Assembly: GCA_964398855.1 (NCBI GenBank)
Contig: CAYNOQ010000137.1
Location: 1 to 5,000, forward strand
DNA: 5,000 nt
From: Mariniphaga sp964398855
Lineage (GTDB): Bacteria; Bacteroidota; Bacteroidia; Bacteroidales; Prolixibacteraceae
Direction: 5' to 3'
Part shown: piece by piece, positions 1 to 5,000 of the stretch
Layout: every line of letters starts with the position of its first letter
How positions within the stretch are numbered: the first letter of the stretch is position 1
Translations under genes and position numbers: made by a program
The notes under the pieces: generated by a model
What the model saw: only the letters and a program-made list of their open reading frames with translations
What the model was told of the DNA's origin: nothing
The model's database searches: none

Positions 1-269
1 TTCTAACCGATGAATATGAGCAGGCAGTGAAAAAAGTTACTTCAGCAGATGACAATGAATTTGTCGATTTTCATGCCCGCCGCCTGGTAGAAATGGCGGG
101 TCATATTATTATGAGCTACCTGTTGCTGAATGACAGCAACCGCGATGAAATGTTTTTGCGCTCAACACAGAATTACATCACTTTTGCAAAAACACAGGTG
201 AAAGCCCATGCCGAATTTATCCGGGTATCGGAACTGAGCGACCTGGGAAATTATAAGTTTGAACTGTAG
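1..269 (+). CDS. Acyl-CoA dehydrogenase, C-terminal end (5' partial)
   Basis: The reading frame is open from the left edge (first full codon at base 3) to a TAG at 267-269, so the gene starts upstream; the GTG at 27 is an internal Val codon, not a start. About 88 residues are visible. They are helical in character, with HARRLVEMAGHIIMSYLLL, then a run of charged residues, and FAKTQVKAHAEFIRV near the end. I recognise this as the C-terminal extension carried by the long acyl-CoA dehydrogenases of Bacteroidota, which follows the FAD-binding dehydrogenase domains. The whole enzyme would be a cytoplasmic flavoprotein oxidising acyl-CoA to enoyl-CoA in fatty acid or branched-chain acid degradation, passing electrons to ETF. 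The catalytic and FAD-binding parts lie outside the window, so substrate cannot be judged. A strong terminator follows 25 bases after the stop, so this is the last gene of its transcript. The assignment rests on remembered family pattern, not on an active-site motif. Confidence 0.7.
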   Translation, partial: LTDEYEQAVKKVTSADDNEFVDFHARRLVEMAGHIIMSYLLLNDSNRDEMFLRSTQNYITFAKTQVKAHAEFIRVSELSDLGNYKFEL

Positions 270-293
270 TAATTGAACATACTTTACATCATT

Positions 294-324
294 AACCACT
301 GCCCTTTACGACAGTGGTTTTTTT
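294..324 (+). terminator. Rho-independent terminator after the acyl-CoA dehydrogenase
   Basis: A perfect 8-bp stem, AACCACTG (294-301) with CAGTGGTT (312-319), encloses a 10-base loop and runs into a T tract (318-324). Position 25 bases after the TAG and the stem plus T-run architecture make this a standard intrinsic terminator. Confidence 0.85.
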
Positions 325-355
325 GACTCTATTTGATTGTGTGGTATAGTTTTTG
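322..355 (+). promoter_or_regulatory. Possible Bacteroidota-type promoter for the small secreted protein
   Basis: A TTTG at 322-325 could serve as the -33 box. After 21 bases comes TA-GTT-TTTG (347-355), which is the phylum's TAnnTTTG -7 box with one extra base. A start site near 360 would leave a leader of about 30 bases before the ATG at 392. The imperfect -7 element makes this tentative. If real, the -33 box uses the T-run of the preceding terminator. Confidence 0.3.
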
Positions 356-391
356 CCGCTTATACGCAGTCAAAAATCAAAAAAAAGAATT

Positions 392-814
392 ATGAAAAAA
401 TTAACTTTTGTTCTATTAGCCCTGCTGTTTACCAATGCAGTTTTTGCACAGGAAGATGGAAATGCAGAAATAAAATCCACGGGTAACTTTGTTTACATTT
501 CACAGCAATGTCTGGTGAATAATAATTCCGACGAGATAATCCTTGTTGACCGTGTGCTTTTAAAAAAAGAGCTGATTACATCGCTTGTTGTTCAGTCAGA
601 TGCGGTTCCAAAGCAAAAAACTTCACGCAAATTGCCGTCTAAACCGGGAAACTCCGTGATTGTTACTACCAGTGAAAAGGTGAATTTTACTGAAAGAACT
701 TATGGCGGCGTTGCGATGAACAGAGCCGACAAGACTTATGAATTTATATTTGAAAACGGAGAATCTGCCGACTCTTTTGCCGACCGCCTGATAAAAGCAA
801 TTCGGTTTGATTAA
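392..814 (+). CDS. Small secreted protein of unknown function (140 aa)
   Basis: I chose the ATG at 392 because the protein then opens with a textbook signal peptide: MKK, a hydrophobic core (LTFVLLALLF), and a likely signal peptidase I site after Ala19 (AVFA before QEDG). A TTG 13 codons upstream would put a charged stretch before it and overlaps the putative -7 box. The mature part of about 121 residues has no transmembrane segment and a single cysteine (Cys40), which is not in a lipobox, so it is probably a soluble periplasmic or exported protein. The sequence alternates polar and aliphatic residues in a way that suggests beta strands, and ends in an amphipathic stretch (ESADSFADRLIKAIRFD). 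The A-rich stretch just before the ATG replaces a Shine-Dalgarno, as is common in this phylum. I do not recognise a family. It appears to be monocistronic, between a terminator and the typA promoter. Confidence 0.75.
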   Translation: MKKLTFVLLALLFTNAVFAQEDGNAEIKSTGNFVYISQQCLVNNNSDEIILVDRVLLKKELITSLVVQSDAVPKQKTSRKLPSKPGNSVIVTTSEKVNFTERTYGGVAMNRADKTYEFIFENGESADSFADRLIKAIRFD

Positions 815-839
815 TATATTGCGCATTTACAGTTAAAAC

Positions 840-885
840 CTGACAGCGACACAGACCTGTCAGCGTTGTTAAGCGTTAATTTTTT
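840..885 (+). repeat. Inverted repeat, possible weak terminator
   Basis: CTGACAG (840-846) and CTGTCAG (857-863) form a perfect 7-bp stem with a 10-base loop, 25 bases after the secreted protein's stop. A T-run (880-885) follows, but 16 bases beyond the stem, so this is not a canonical intrinsic terminator. It may still help to end or protect the transcript. Confidence 0.35.
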
Positions 886-918
886 AAACCGAACTTTCGA
901 TTTTTTTCCCGGTTACCC

Positions 919-946
919 TTTGTCGGTCAATTCTTTTATATTTTTG
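919..946 (+). promoter_or_regulatory. Promoter of typA (-33 TTTG, -7 TAnnTTTG)
   Basis: The -7 box TATTTTTG at 939-946 matches the Bacteroidota consensus TAnnTTTG at every fixed position. A TTTG at 919-922 is the best -33 candidate, but its 16-base spacer is somewhat short for this consensus. Transcription would start near 953, giving a very short leader (about 13 bases) before the ATG at 966. Confidence 0.5.
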
Positions 947-954
947 CCCGACAA
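920..954. repeat. Inverted repeat bracketing the typA -7 box
   Basis: TTGTCGG (920-926) is exactly complementary to CCGACAA (948-954). The left arm overlaps the putative -33 box and the right arm covers the expected start site, with the -7 box between them. This layout would suit an operator bound by a dimeric regulator, or a chance match. No regulator is encoded nearby. Confidence 0.3.
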
Positions 955-965
955 TTTTGAAAACA

Positions 966-2777
966 ATGACAGAAATACGAAATATTGCTATAATCGCTCA
1001 CGTTGATCACGGAAAAACCACATTAGTTGACCGCATGTTACATCAGGGACACCTGTTCAGACAAAATAAGGAGGTTGGCGAACTGATATTAGACAACAAC
1101 GATCTGGAGCGCGAGCGCGGAATTACCATACTTTCCAAGAATGTTTCCATTCGCTATAAGGATACAAAAATCAATATTATCGACACGCCCGGGCACTCCG
1201 ATTTTGGCGGAGAAGTGGAGCGGGTGTTGAACATGGCTGATGGTGTTTTACTTATTGTAGATGCTTTTGAAGGTCCAATGCCCCAAACCCGTTTCGTTTT
1301 ACAGAAAGCGCTCGAATTGGGGCTGAAACCTATTGTGGTAATAAACAAAGTCGATAAACCCAACTGCACTCCCGATATTGCGCAGGAGAAAGTGTTCGAC
1401 CTTATGTTCAGTCTGGATGCCAATGAGGAGCAACTGGACTTTCCCACAGTTTATGGCTCTGCAAAAACCGGCTGGATGGGACCGGACTGGAAGGAGAAAA
1501 CTGAGGATATCAGCTATCTGCTGGATGTTATTCTGAAGAATATTCCGCCGGCACTGCACCGCGAAGGTTCTTTGCAGATGCGCATTACATCACTTGACTA
1601 TTCAACATATACCGGACGGATTGCAGTCGGGAAAATTGCCCGCGGGCAGCTGATACCCGGCTCAGCGATTTCTTTGGTGAAGCGCAATGGAACTGTTGTC
1701 AAATCGGTTGCAAAAGAGGTGTATGTTTTTGAGGGATTGGGTAAAGAACGTACAAAACAGCCTGTGCCATCCGGCGAGATTTGCGCCATATTTGGAATTG
1801 ACGGATTCGATATTGGGGACACCATTGCCGATGCTCTGGAACCAGAAGGATTGAAACCTATCCAGCTTGACGAACCCACCATGAGCATGTTGTTTGTGGC
1901 AAACAACTCCCCGTTTTTCGGAAAATCGGGGAAATATGTTACTTCACGTCAGCTGCGCGAGCGTCTGTTAAAGGAAACCGAGAAAAATCTTGCCCTTAGG
2001 GTGGAGGAAACCAATTCGGCAGACTCGTTTTTAGTTTACGGACGCGGCATTTTACATCTTTCTATTTTGGTTGAAACCATGCGCCGCGAAGGCTACGAAA
2101 TGCAGCTTGGGCAGCCAAAGGTAATTCTCAAAGAAATTGACGGAATTAAACACGAACCCGTGGAATATTTGACTATTCAGGCGCCTTTGGAGTTTTCCGG
2201 GAAGGTGATTGATCAGGTTACGCAACGAAAAGGCGATATTCTGAGCATTGAAGAAAAAGGCGACCGCTCTTTTTTAGAATTTGTGATTCCGTCACGCGGA
2301 CTAATCGGATTACGAAATCAAATGCTCACTGCCACCGGCGGCGAGGCGGTAATGTCGCATCGCCTGAAAGGATACGAACCGTGGAAAGGAAACATGGGCG
2401 TTCCGCGCAACGGTGCACTCATCTCCATCGAAACAGGTGTTGCCATTGCCTATTCCATAGATAAAATGCAGGACAGGGGCCGCTTTTTTGTCGAACCGGG
2501 CGAGGAGGTGTATGCAGGGCAGGTAATCGGCGAAAATACACGGCAGGATGACCTGACCATCAATATTATCCGTACTAAAAAGCTCACCAATATGCGTGCT
2601 GCCGGCGCTGATGACAAAGCCGTCATTGCTCCTGCAATCAAGTTCTCATTGGAAGAAGCGATGGAATACATCCATCACGATGAATATCTTGAGGTTACGC
2701 CTGATAATCTGCGGATTCGTAAAATCTTTTTAGATGAGCATGAACGAAAACGCCATGCCAAAACTGCCGTGGAATAA
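966..2777 (+). CDS. typA: Translational GTPase TypA/BipA
   Basis: This is a complete 603-residue TypA, close to the usual length of about 600. All GTPase motifs are present: the P-loop AHVDHGKTT (11-19), switch I RGITI (51-55), DTPGH (73-77), NKVD (127-130) and SAK (165-167). The EF-Tu-like beta-barrel domain II (about 200-290), two EF-G-like alpha/beta domains (about 305-385 and 395-480) and the TypA-specific C-terminal domain follow, the last with the hallmark TNMRAAGADD (541-550) and a basic tail. The protein binds the ribosome in the cytoplasm and uses GTP hydrolysis to help ribosome assembly and translation under stress such as cold. I start at the ATG at 966, since it places the P-loop at the usual distance from the N-terminus; a TTG three codons upstream is possible but unneeded. 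No Shine-Dalgarno is visible. It appears to be transcribed alone from the promoter just upstream, and no clear terminator hairpin follows its stop. Confidence 0.98.
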   Translation: MTEIRNIAIIAHVDHGKTTLVDRMLHQGHLFRQNKEVGELILDNNDLERERGITILSKNVSIRYKDTKINIIDTPGHSDFGGEVERVLNMADGVLLIVDAFEGPMPQTRFVLQKALELGLKPIVVINKVDKPNCTPDIAQEKVFDLMFSLDANEEQLDFPTVYGSAKTGWMGPDWKEKTEDISYLLDVILKNIPPALHREGSLQMRITSLDYSTYTGRIAVGKIARGQLIPGSAISLVKRNGTVVKSVAKEVYVFEGLGKERTKQPVPSGEICAIFGIDGFDIGDTIADALEPEGLKPIQLDEPTMSMLFVANNSPFFGKSGKYVTSRQLRERLLKETEKNLALRVEETNSADSFLVYGRGILHLSILVETMRREGYEMQLGQPKVILKEIDGIKHEPVEYLTIQAPLEFSGKVIDQVTQRKGDILSIEEKGDRSFLEFVIPSRGLIGLRNQMLTATGGEAVMSHRLKGYEPWKGNMGVPRNGALISIETGVAIAYSIDKMQDRGRFFVEPGEEVYAGQVIGENTRQDDLTINIIRTKKLTNMRAAGADDKAVIAPAIKFSLEEAMEYIHHDEYLEVTPDNLRIRKIFLDEHERKRHAKTAVE

Positions 2778-2942
2778 ACTTTTTTTTGCAGCAGCTTTTT
2801 AATCATTTTAGATTTCATCATTGTTCTGTTCTGATGTTTTCGGGCAGATTTAATCAGATTGTTTGCAGGGCAAAATGTGATTTACCGTGAGATTTTTTTA
2901 CGGACGCAGAAATAAGTGAAATATTCGCCAAAGGATGGCTCA

Positions 2943-3008
2943 ATGGAATTTGCAAAAATGACTAACTTCAGTTTCCTTTTACTCCTACTTTTATTAGTTT
3001 TACCGTAA
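2943..3008 (+). CDS. Candidate 21-aa Leu-rich small ORF or leader peptide
   Basis: An ATG at 2943 opens 21 codons ending in TAA at 3006-3008. It is preceded by AAAGGA (2930-2935) with a 7-base gap, a good Shine-Dalgarno in a genome where most starts lack one. The peptide begins MEFAKMTNFSF and then has seven Leu codons in a row (2976-2996) followed by Val-Leu-Pro. It could be a tiny single-pass membrane peptide, a leader peptide whose translation influences the hairpins downstream, the relic of a lost signal peptide, or a chance reading frame. Nothing beyond codon content and the ribosome-binding sequence supports expression. Confidence 0.3.
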   Translation: MEFAKMTNFSFLLLLLLLVLP

Positions 3009-3019
3009 AATCAGAATTG

Positions 3020-3039
3020 GAATTTTTTCAGAAAAATTC
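3020..3039. repeat. A/T-rich hairpin upstream of the esterase
   Basis: GAATTTTT (3020-3027) and AAAAATTC (3032-3039) pair perfectly over 8 bp around a TCAG loop. It lies five bases before the stronger hairpin at 3045. Being A/T-rich it would be weak in RNA, and its role is unknown. Confidence 0.5.
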
Positions 3040-3044
3040 AACTG

Positions 3045-3070
3045 CAAACTGCATAGCGCAGTTTGTTTTT
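3045..3070 (+). terminator. Terminator-like hairpin in the esterase leader
   Basis: CAAACTGC (3045-3052) and GCAGTTTG (3058-3065) form a perfect 8-bp stem with a 5-base loop (ATAGC), followed at once by five Ts (3066-3070). This has intrinsic-terminator form, yet it sits only 24 bases before the esterase ATG. It may end typA or small-ORF transcription, with the esterase promoter hidden very close by, or act as an attenuator in the esterase leader. On the other strand no comparable T-run follows the stem, so it points rightward. Confidence 0.6.
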
Positions 3071-3094
3071 GGTGAATCAAATTAATTTAAGAGC

Positions 3095-4174
3095 ATGAAG
3101 AAACAACTATTTTTATTTTTGGCGCTTTTCTTTCCTTTTATGGGTTTGGCTATCACGGTTGACAGCCTGAAATTTGTTGATGCAGCAGCTTTTCCGGTTA
3201 TCGGAAAGGGATTTTCTGATACGCAGTCCCGCTATGAACGGTTGCCTGCCGCTCTGGAGAATCAGACAAGAAAACCTGTCTGGAATCTGTCAAAAAACAG
3301 CAGTGGTCTGGCTGTTCGCTTTCGCACCGCATCAACAGCTATCGGCGCCCGCTGGGAAGTTACCGGCGATGTAACCATGAACCATTTTGCGCCCACAGGC
3401 ATCAAAGGATTAGATTTGTATTGCCTGAAAGATGGAAAGTGGCAATTTATAAAATCAGCTCAACCAGCCGGAAAATTGTCCGCAGTGGTTATCGTGCAAA
3501 ATATGACTGGAGAAGAGATGGAATATATGCTTTATCTGCCTTTGTATGACGGATTAAAGAGCCTTGAAATCGGCATAACAAAGCAATCGGAAGTGAAAAT
3601 GCCTGTTGTGAATTCTCCAAAAACCGGAAATCCGGTGGTATTTTACGGAACCAGCATCACGCAGGGCGGTTGTGCAAACCGCACAGGAATGGCTTATCCG
3701 TCTATTCTTTCGCGAATGCTTGATCGTGAAACCATAAATCTCGGTTTCAGCGGAAACGGACAGCTCGATTATGAAGTGGCTGAAGCGATGGCAACCATTC
3801 CGGCATCGTGCTATGTGATTGATTGTCTGCCTAATGTAAGCCCCGAGCAAATCAGTGATAAATATGTCCGTTTTCTTGAAATTATCCGGGAAAAACAGCC
3901 GAAAACGCCAATAATTTTAGTCGAAAATATCCTTTATACGCACATGTTTTTTGATCAGTCTCTTTTTACTCTGATTAACCGGAAGAATGAATTGTTAGCT
4001 CAGATATTCATGGAGCAGAAAAAGAGTGGCGATAAAAATATCTACTACGTAAAAGCCGACAAGTTAATCGGCAATGACCGGGAAGCAACTGTTGACGGCG
4101 TACATCTCACCGATTTGGGCTTTCTCCGCATGGCAGAAAATCTCTATCCTGCTATTCGTAAAAGGGTTCGTTAG
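3095..4174 (+). CDS. Secreted SGNH/GDSL-family hydrolase (two-domain esterase)
   Basis: A complete 359-residue protein. The N-terminus is a signal peptide (MKKQ, hydrophobic LFLFLALFFPFMGLA, likely cut after Ala19), so it acts in the periplasm or outside the cell. Residues about 25-170 form the beta-sandwich domain that precedes this type of SGNH hydrolase, marked by the GLDLY motif (105-109). The catalytic domain runs from about 178 to the end: block I YGTSITQGG with nucleophile Ser187, block II LGFSGNG with Gly217 and Asn221, block III as CLPN (Asn247), and block V DGVHLTDLG with Asp334 and His337. All catalytic residues are present. Such enzymes cleave ester bonds, often acetyl groups on polysaccharides, but the substrate cannot be read from sequence and no glycan-degradation genes lie beside it here. 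The ATG at 3095 is chosen for the signal peptide; no Shine-Dalgarno precedes it. It seems monocistronic, with unusual leader hairpins upstream. Confidence 0.93.
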   Translation: MKKQLFLFLALFFPFMGLAITVDSLKFVDAAAFPVIGKGFSDTQSRYERLPAALENQTRKPVWNLSKNSSGLAVRFRTASTAIGARWEVTGDVTMNHFAPTGIKGLDLYCLKDGKWQFIKSAQPAGKLSAVVIVQNMTGEEMEYMLYLPLYDGLKSLEIGITKQSEVKMPVVNSPKTGNPVVFYGTSITQGGCANRTGMAYPSILSRMLDRETINLGFSGNGQLDYEVAEAMATIPASCYVIDCLPNVSPEQISDKYVRFLEIIREKQPKTPIILVENILYTHMFFDQSLFTLINRKNELLAQIFMEQKKSGDKNIYYVKADKLIGNDREATVDGVHLTDLGFLRMAENLYPAIRKRVR

Positions 4175-4214
4175 CTGCAACTCTGGCAGCGATAAAAATA
4201 TTTAAGGAAATACA

Positions 4215-4872
4215 ATGATTAATAAATCAACAACACTTAAAGAACGATTCGGATCGATTCCGGTAGAGTTCGGATTCAAAGCAAAAATGAGAGTACATCA
4301 AGGCTGGTGGAGAACAAATATTTTAATTAAGGAACCTGCACCTTACCCGGGCAAATCAGATGAAACTATTTGCAATAGAATTTTAAACGGAAAGGAAAGT
4401 GGAAAGAATTTTCTAACAAACACCTAATATTTTGAATGTTGTTAAAGAAACACTTCAGCAACGTACAAAAACCAGTGTGGGAATCATCGAAGAAAGCAGA
4501 TTGTTAAACAATCTGCTTTCAAGTCAACCCCTTTGTTTTAACTTTTTTGGTGAACTGTATGCCGATAAGAATTCTGGGTTGACAGTCCTTCAGGCATTTT
4601 ATCCTGATATTACAAAATTGAGAAAAGTAATGTTCGAATTTGCACCGCCGGAAAATTTCACAAAAGACCGCTCTGCTTTTGATATTGCATTTGAAGTAGA
4701 AAAAGGGAATGAAATCAGTTTGATTGGGTTAGAATGCAAATACACAGATACTTTCTCTTACAAGCCATCAAAATTAGAAATCTTTTATGGCGATAAGGGA
4801 AATAAAAACTATGAAACATATTTTGAAATGGGATACTCCCCCCCGCAAATTTTCTCTTTACTTTTCAGCTGA
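4215..4872 (+). pseudogene. Broken PGN_0703-type putative restriction endonuclease
   Basis: Two adjoining frames together read as one nuclease. The first (ATG at 4215, preceded by AAGGA at 4204-4208) gives 70 residues ending at TAA 4425-4427; the second frame opens after a stop at 4414-4416 and runs to TGA 4870-4872. Skipping one base between about 4417 and 4424 joins GKNFLTN to PNILNVVKETL, as I expect for this family. The second part has RLLNNLLSS, CFNFFGEL, and a PD-(D/E)XK-like core: Asp in DRSAFDIAFEV (codon at 4681-4683), then Glu and Lys in LECKYTD (near 4732-4740). Intact relatives are, as I recall, roughly 300 residues; the joined product is about 218, and recognisable sequence stops near FEMGYS, just before a C7 tract (4838-4844). 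The gene therefore seems both frameshifted and 3'-truncated. G+C is low compared with typA, which fits acquisition by transfer. No methylase partner is visible. A sequencing error at the frameshift remains possible. Confidence 0.7.
4492..4520. repeat. 29-bp perfect palindrome inside the nuclease remnant
   Basis: GAAAGCAGATTGTT (4492-4505) is followed by a single A (4506) and then its exact reverse complement AACAATCTGCTTTC (4507-4520). The 14-bp arms end abruptly, since bases 4491 and 4521 do not pair. The stretch encodes ESRLLNNLLS of the nuclease, part of its conserved region, so the symmetry is superimposed on coding sequence. Confidence 0.9.
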
Positions 4873-5000
4873 CAGGAACGAAGTCGGATAATTGCATTTG
4901 TCAGCTATTTTGCCGCCGGGTTCCCTGATCCACGTATCAAAAGCGCGCTTTCCTTCTTTCAGCACGATAACTCTTGCTCCGGGACCCGGGTCAAGTTCGT
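4858..5000 (-). CDS. C-terminal part of an unrecognised protein (5' partial)
   Basis: On the minus strand the frame is open from the right edge to a TAA at 4860-4858, giving 46 residues. They begin ELDPGPGARVIVLKEGKRAF, continue DTWIREPGGKIADKCNY and end PTSFLSAEK. Codon use and base composition (29 G+C of 60 at 4921-4980) resemble typA more than the adjacent nuclease, and the other frames here are interrupted, so it is probably real coding sequence. The fragment is soluble in character with one cysteine; I do not recognise its family. It converges with the nuclease remnant and overlaps its last 15 bases, so its present stop may lie at or near the boundary of the acquired DNA and the C-terminus may be altered. 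No terminator hairpin is evident downstream of its stop. Confidence 0.5.
   Translation of the reverse strand, partial: ELDPGPGARVIVLKEGKRAFDTWIREPGGKIADKCNYPTSFLSAEK

Larger units (their letters stand above)
2778..3094. other. 317-base intergenic region between typA and the esterase
   Basis: No conserved gene is visible here on either strand. The left half (2778-2925) is AT-rich and I see no terminator stem directly after typA, only T-runs (2780-2787 and 2796-2800). The right half contains a small hydrophobic ORF with a Shine-Dalgarno-like sequence, a short odd-centred palindrome (TTTTAC at 2998-3003, GTAAAA at 3005-3010), and two hairpins in tandem. No perfect TAnnTTTG promoter box was found, so the esterase promoter is unplaced. 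Confidence 0.6.

Noticed and set aside
353..391. TTG at 353 as start of the small secreted protein
   Set aside because: It adds a charged, uncharacteristic stretch in front of a perfect signal peptide and lies in the putative promoter; the ATG at 392 is preferred.
957..965. TTG at 957 as start of typA
   Set aside because: The ATG at 966 gives the normal TypA N-terminus, and a TTG start would sit almost on the predicted transcription start.
1154..1906. Minus-strand open frames inside typA
   Set aside because: They are shadows of a highly conserved gene with intact motifs on the plus strand; none reads like a known protein.
3840..3842. CLPN in place of the canonical GxND block III in the SGNH hydrolase (residues 244-247)
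   Set aside because: I recall this form as usual for this two-domain SGNH subfamily, and the key Asn is kept, so it is not an anomaly.
4174..4190. GCTGC/GCAGC stem after the esterase stop
   Set aside because: Only 5 bp, with no T-run directly after; not enough for a terminator call.
4029..4201. 13-base direct repeat GCGATAAAAATAT (4029-4041 and 4189-4201)
   Set aside because: The copies are AT-rich; one is in coding sequence and the other is intergenic. About one such pair in five windows this size is expected by chance, and no mobile element boundary is evident.
4983..4992. GACCCGGGTC 10-bp palindrome
   Set aside because: Short, and explained by Asp-Pro-Gly codons in the minus-strand gene.
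1..5000. CRISPR array, tRNA, rRNA, insertion sequence or phage genes
   Set aside because: No regularly spaced repeats, no tRNA- or rRNA-like sequence, and no transposase or phage protein frames were seen on either strand.

Overview
The window looks like chromosomal DNA from a member of the Bacteroidota. The first gene ends in the C-terminal extension seen on acyl-CoA dehydrogenases of this phylum. A perfect TAnnTTTG -7 box, the phylum's promoter signature, precedes typA. Most starts lack a clear Shine-Dalgarno. The SGNH hydrolase and the broken nuclease also belong to families I associate with Bacteroidota. The species cannot be named from this sequence.

Layout from left to right: (1) the 3' end of an acyl-CoA dehydrogenase gene, closed by a clear rho-independent terminator (294-324); (2) a 140-residue secreted protein of unknown function (392-814) with a possible promoter sharing the terminator's T-run; (3) a 151-base gap holding an inverted repeat, the -7 box and a second inverted repeat that brackets that box; (4) typA/bipA, a complete ribosome-binding GTPase of 603 residues (966-2777); (5) a 317-base gap that is not featureless: it holds a 21-codon hydrophobic small ORF with seven consecutive Leu codons, an A/T hairpin, and a terminator-like hairpin only 24 bases before the next start; (6) a complete secreted two-domain SGNH esterase (3095-4174); (7) the wreck of a PGN_0703-type putative restriction endonuclease (4215-4872), frameshifted after about 69 codons and lacking its 3' end; (8) the C-terminal 46 codons of an unrecognised minus-strand gene running off the right edge (4858-5000).

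The genes do not form one operon. The acyl-CoA dehydrogenase, the small secreted protein, typA and the esterase look like separate transcription units, each with its own intergenic signals. The right end is the accessory part: the nuclease remnant is AT-richer (19 G+C in each of two sampled 60-base stretches, against 29 of 60 in sampled typA and minus-strand gene stretches). It lies convergent with, and overlaps, the minus-strand gene. This suggests an acquired nuclease gene now decaying.

I see no complete new system. The points most worth a second look are the exact 14-bp-arm palindrome inside the nuclease remnant, the Leu-rich small ORF with tandem hairpins before the esterase, and the inverted repeat bracketing the typA promoter.
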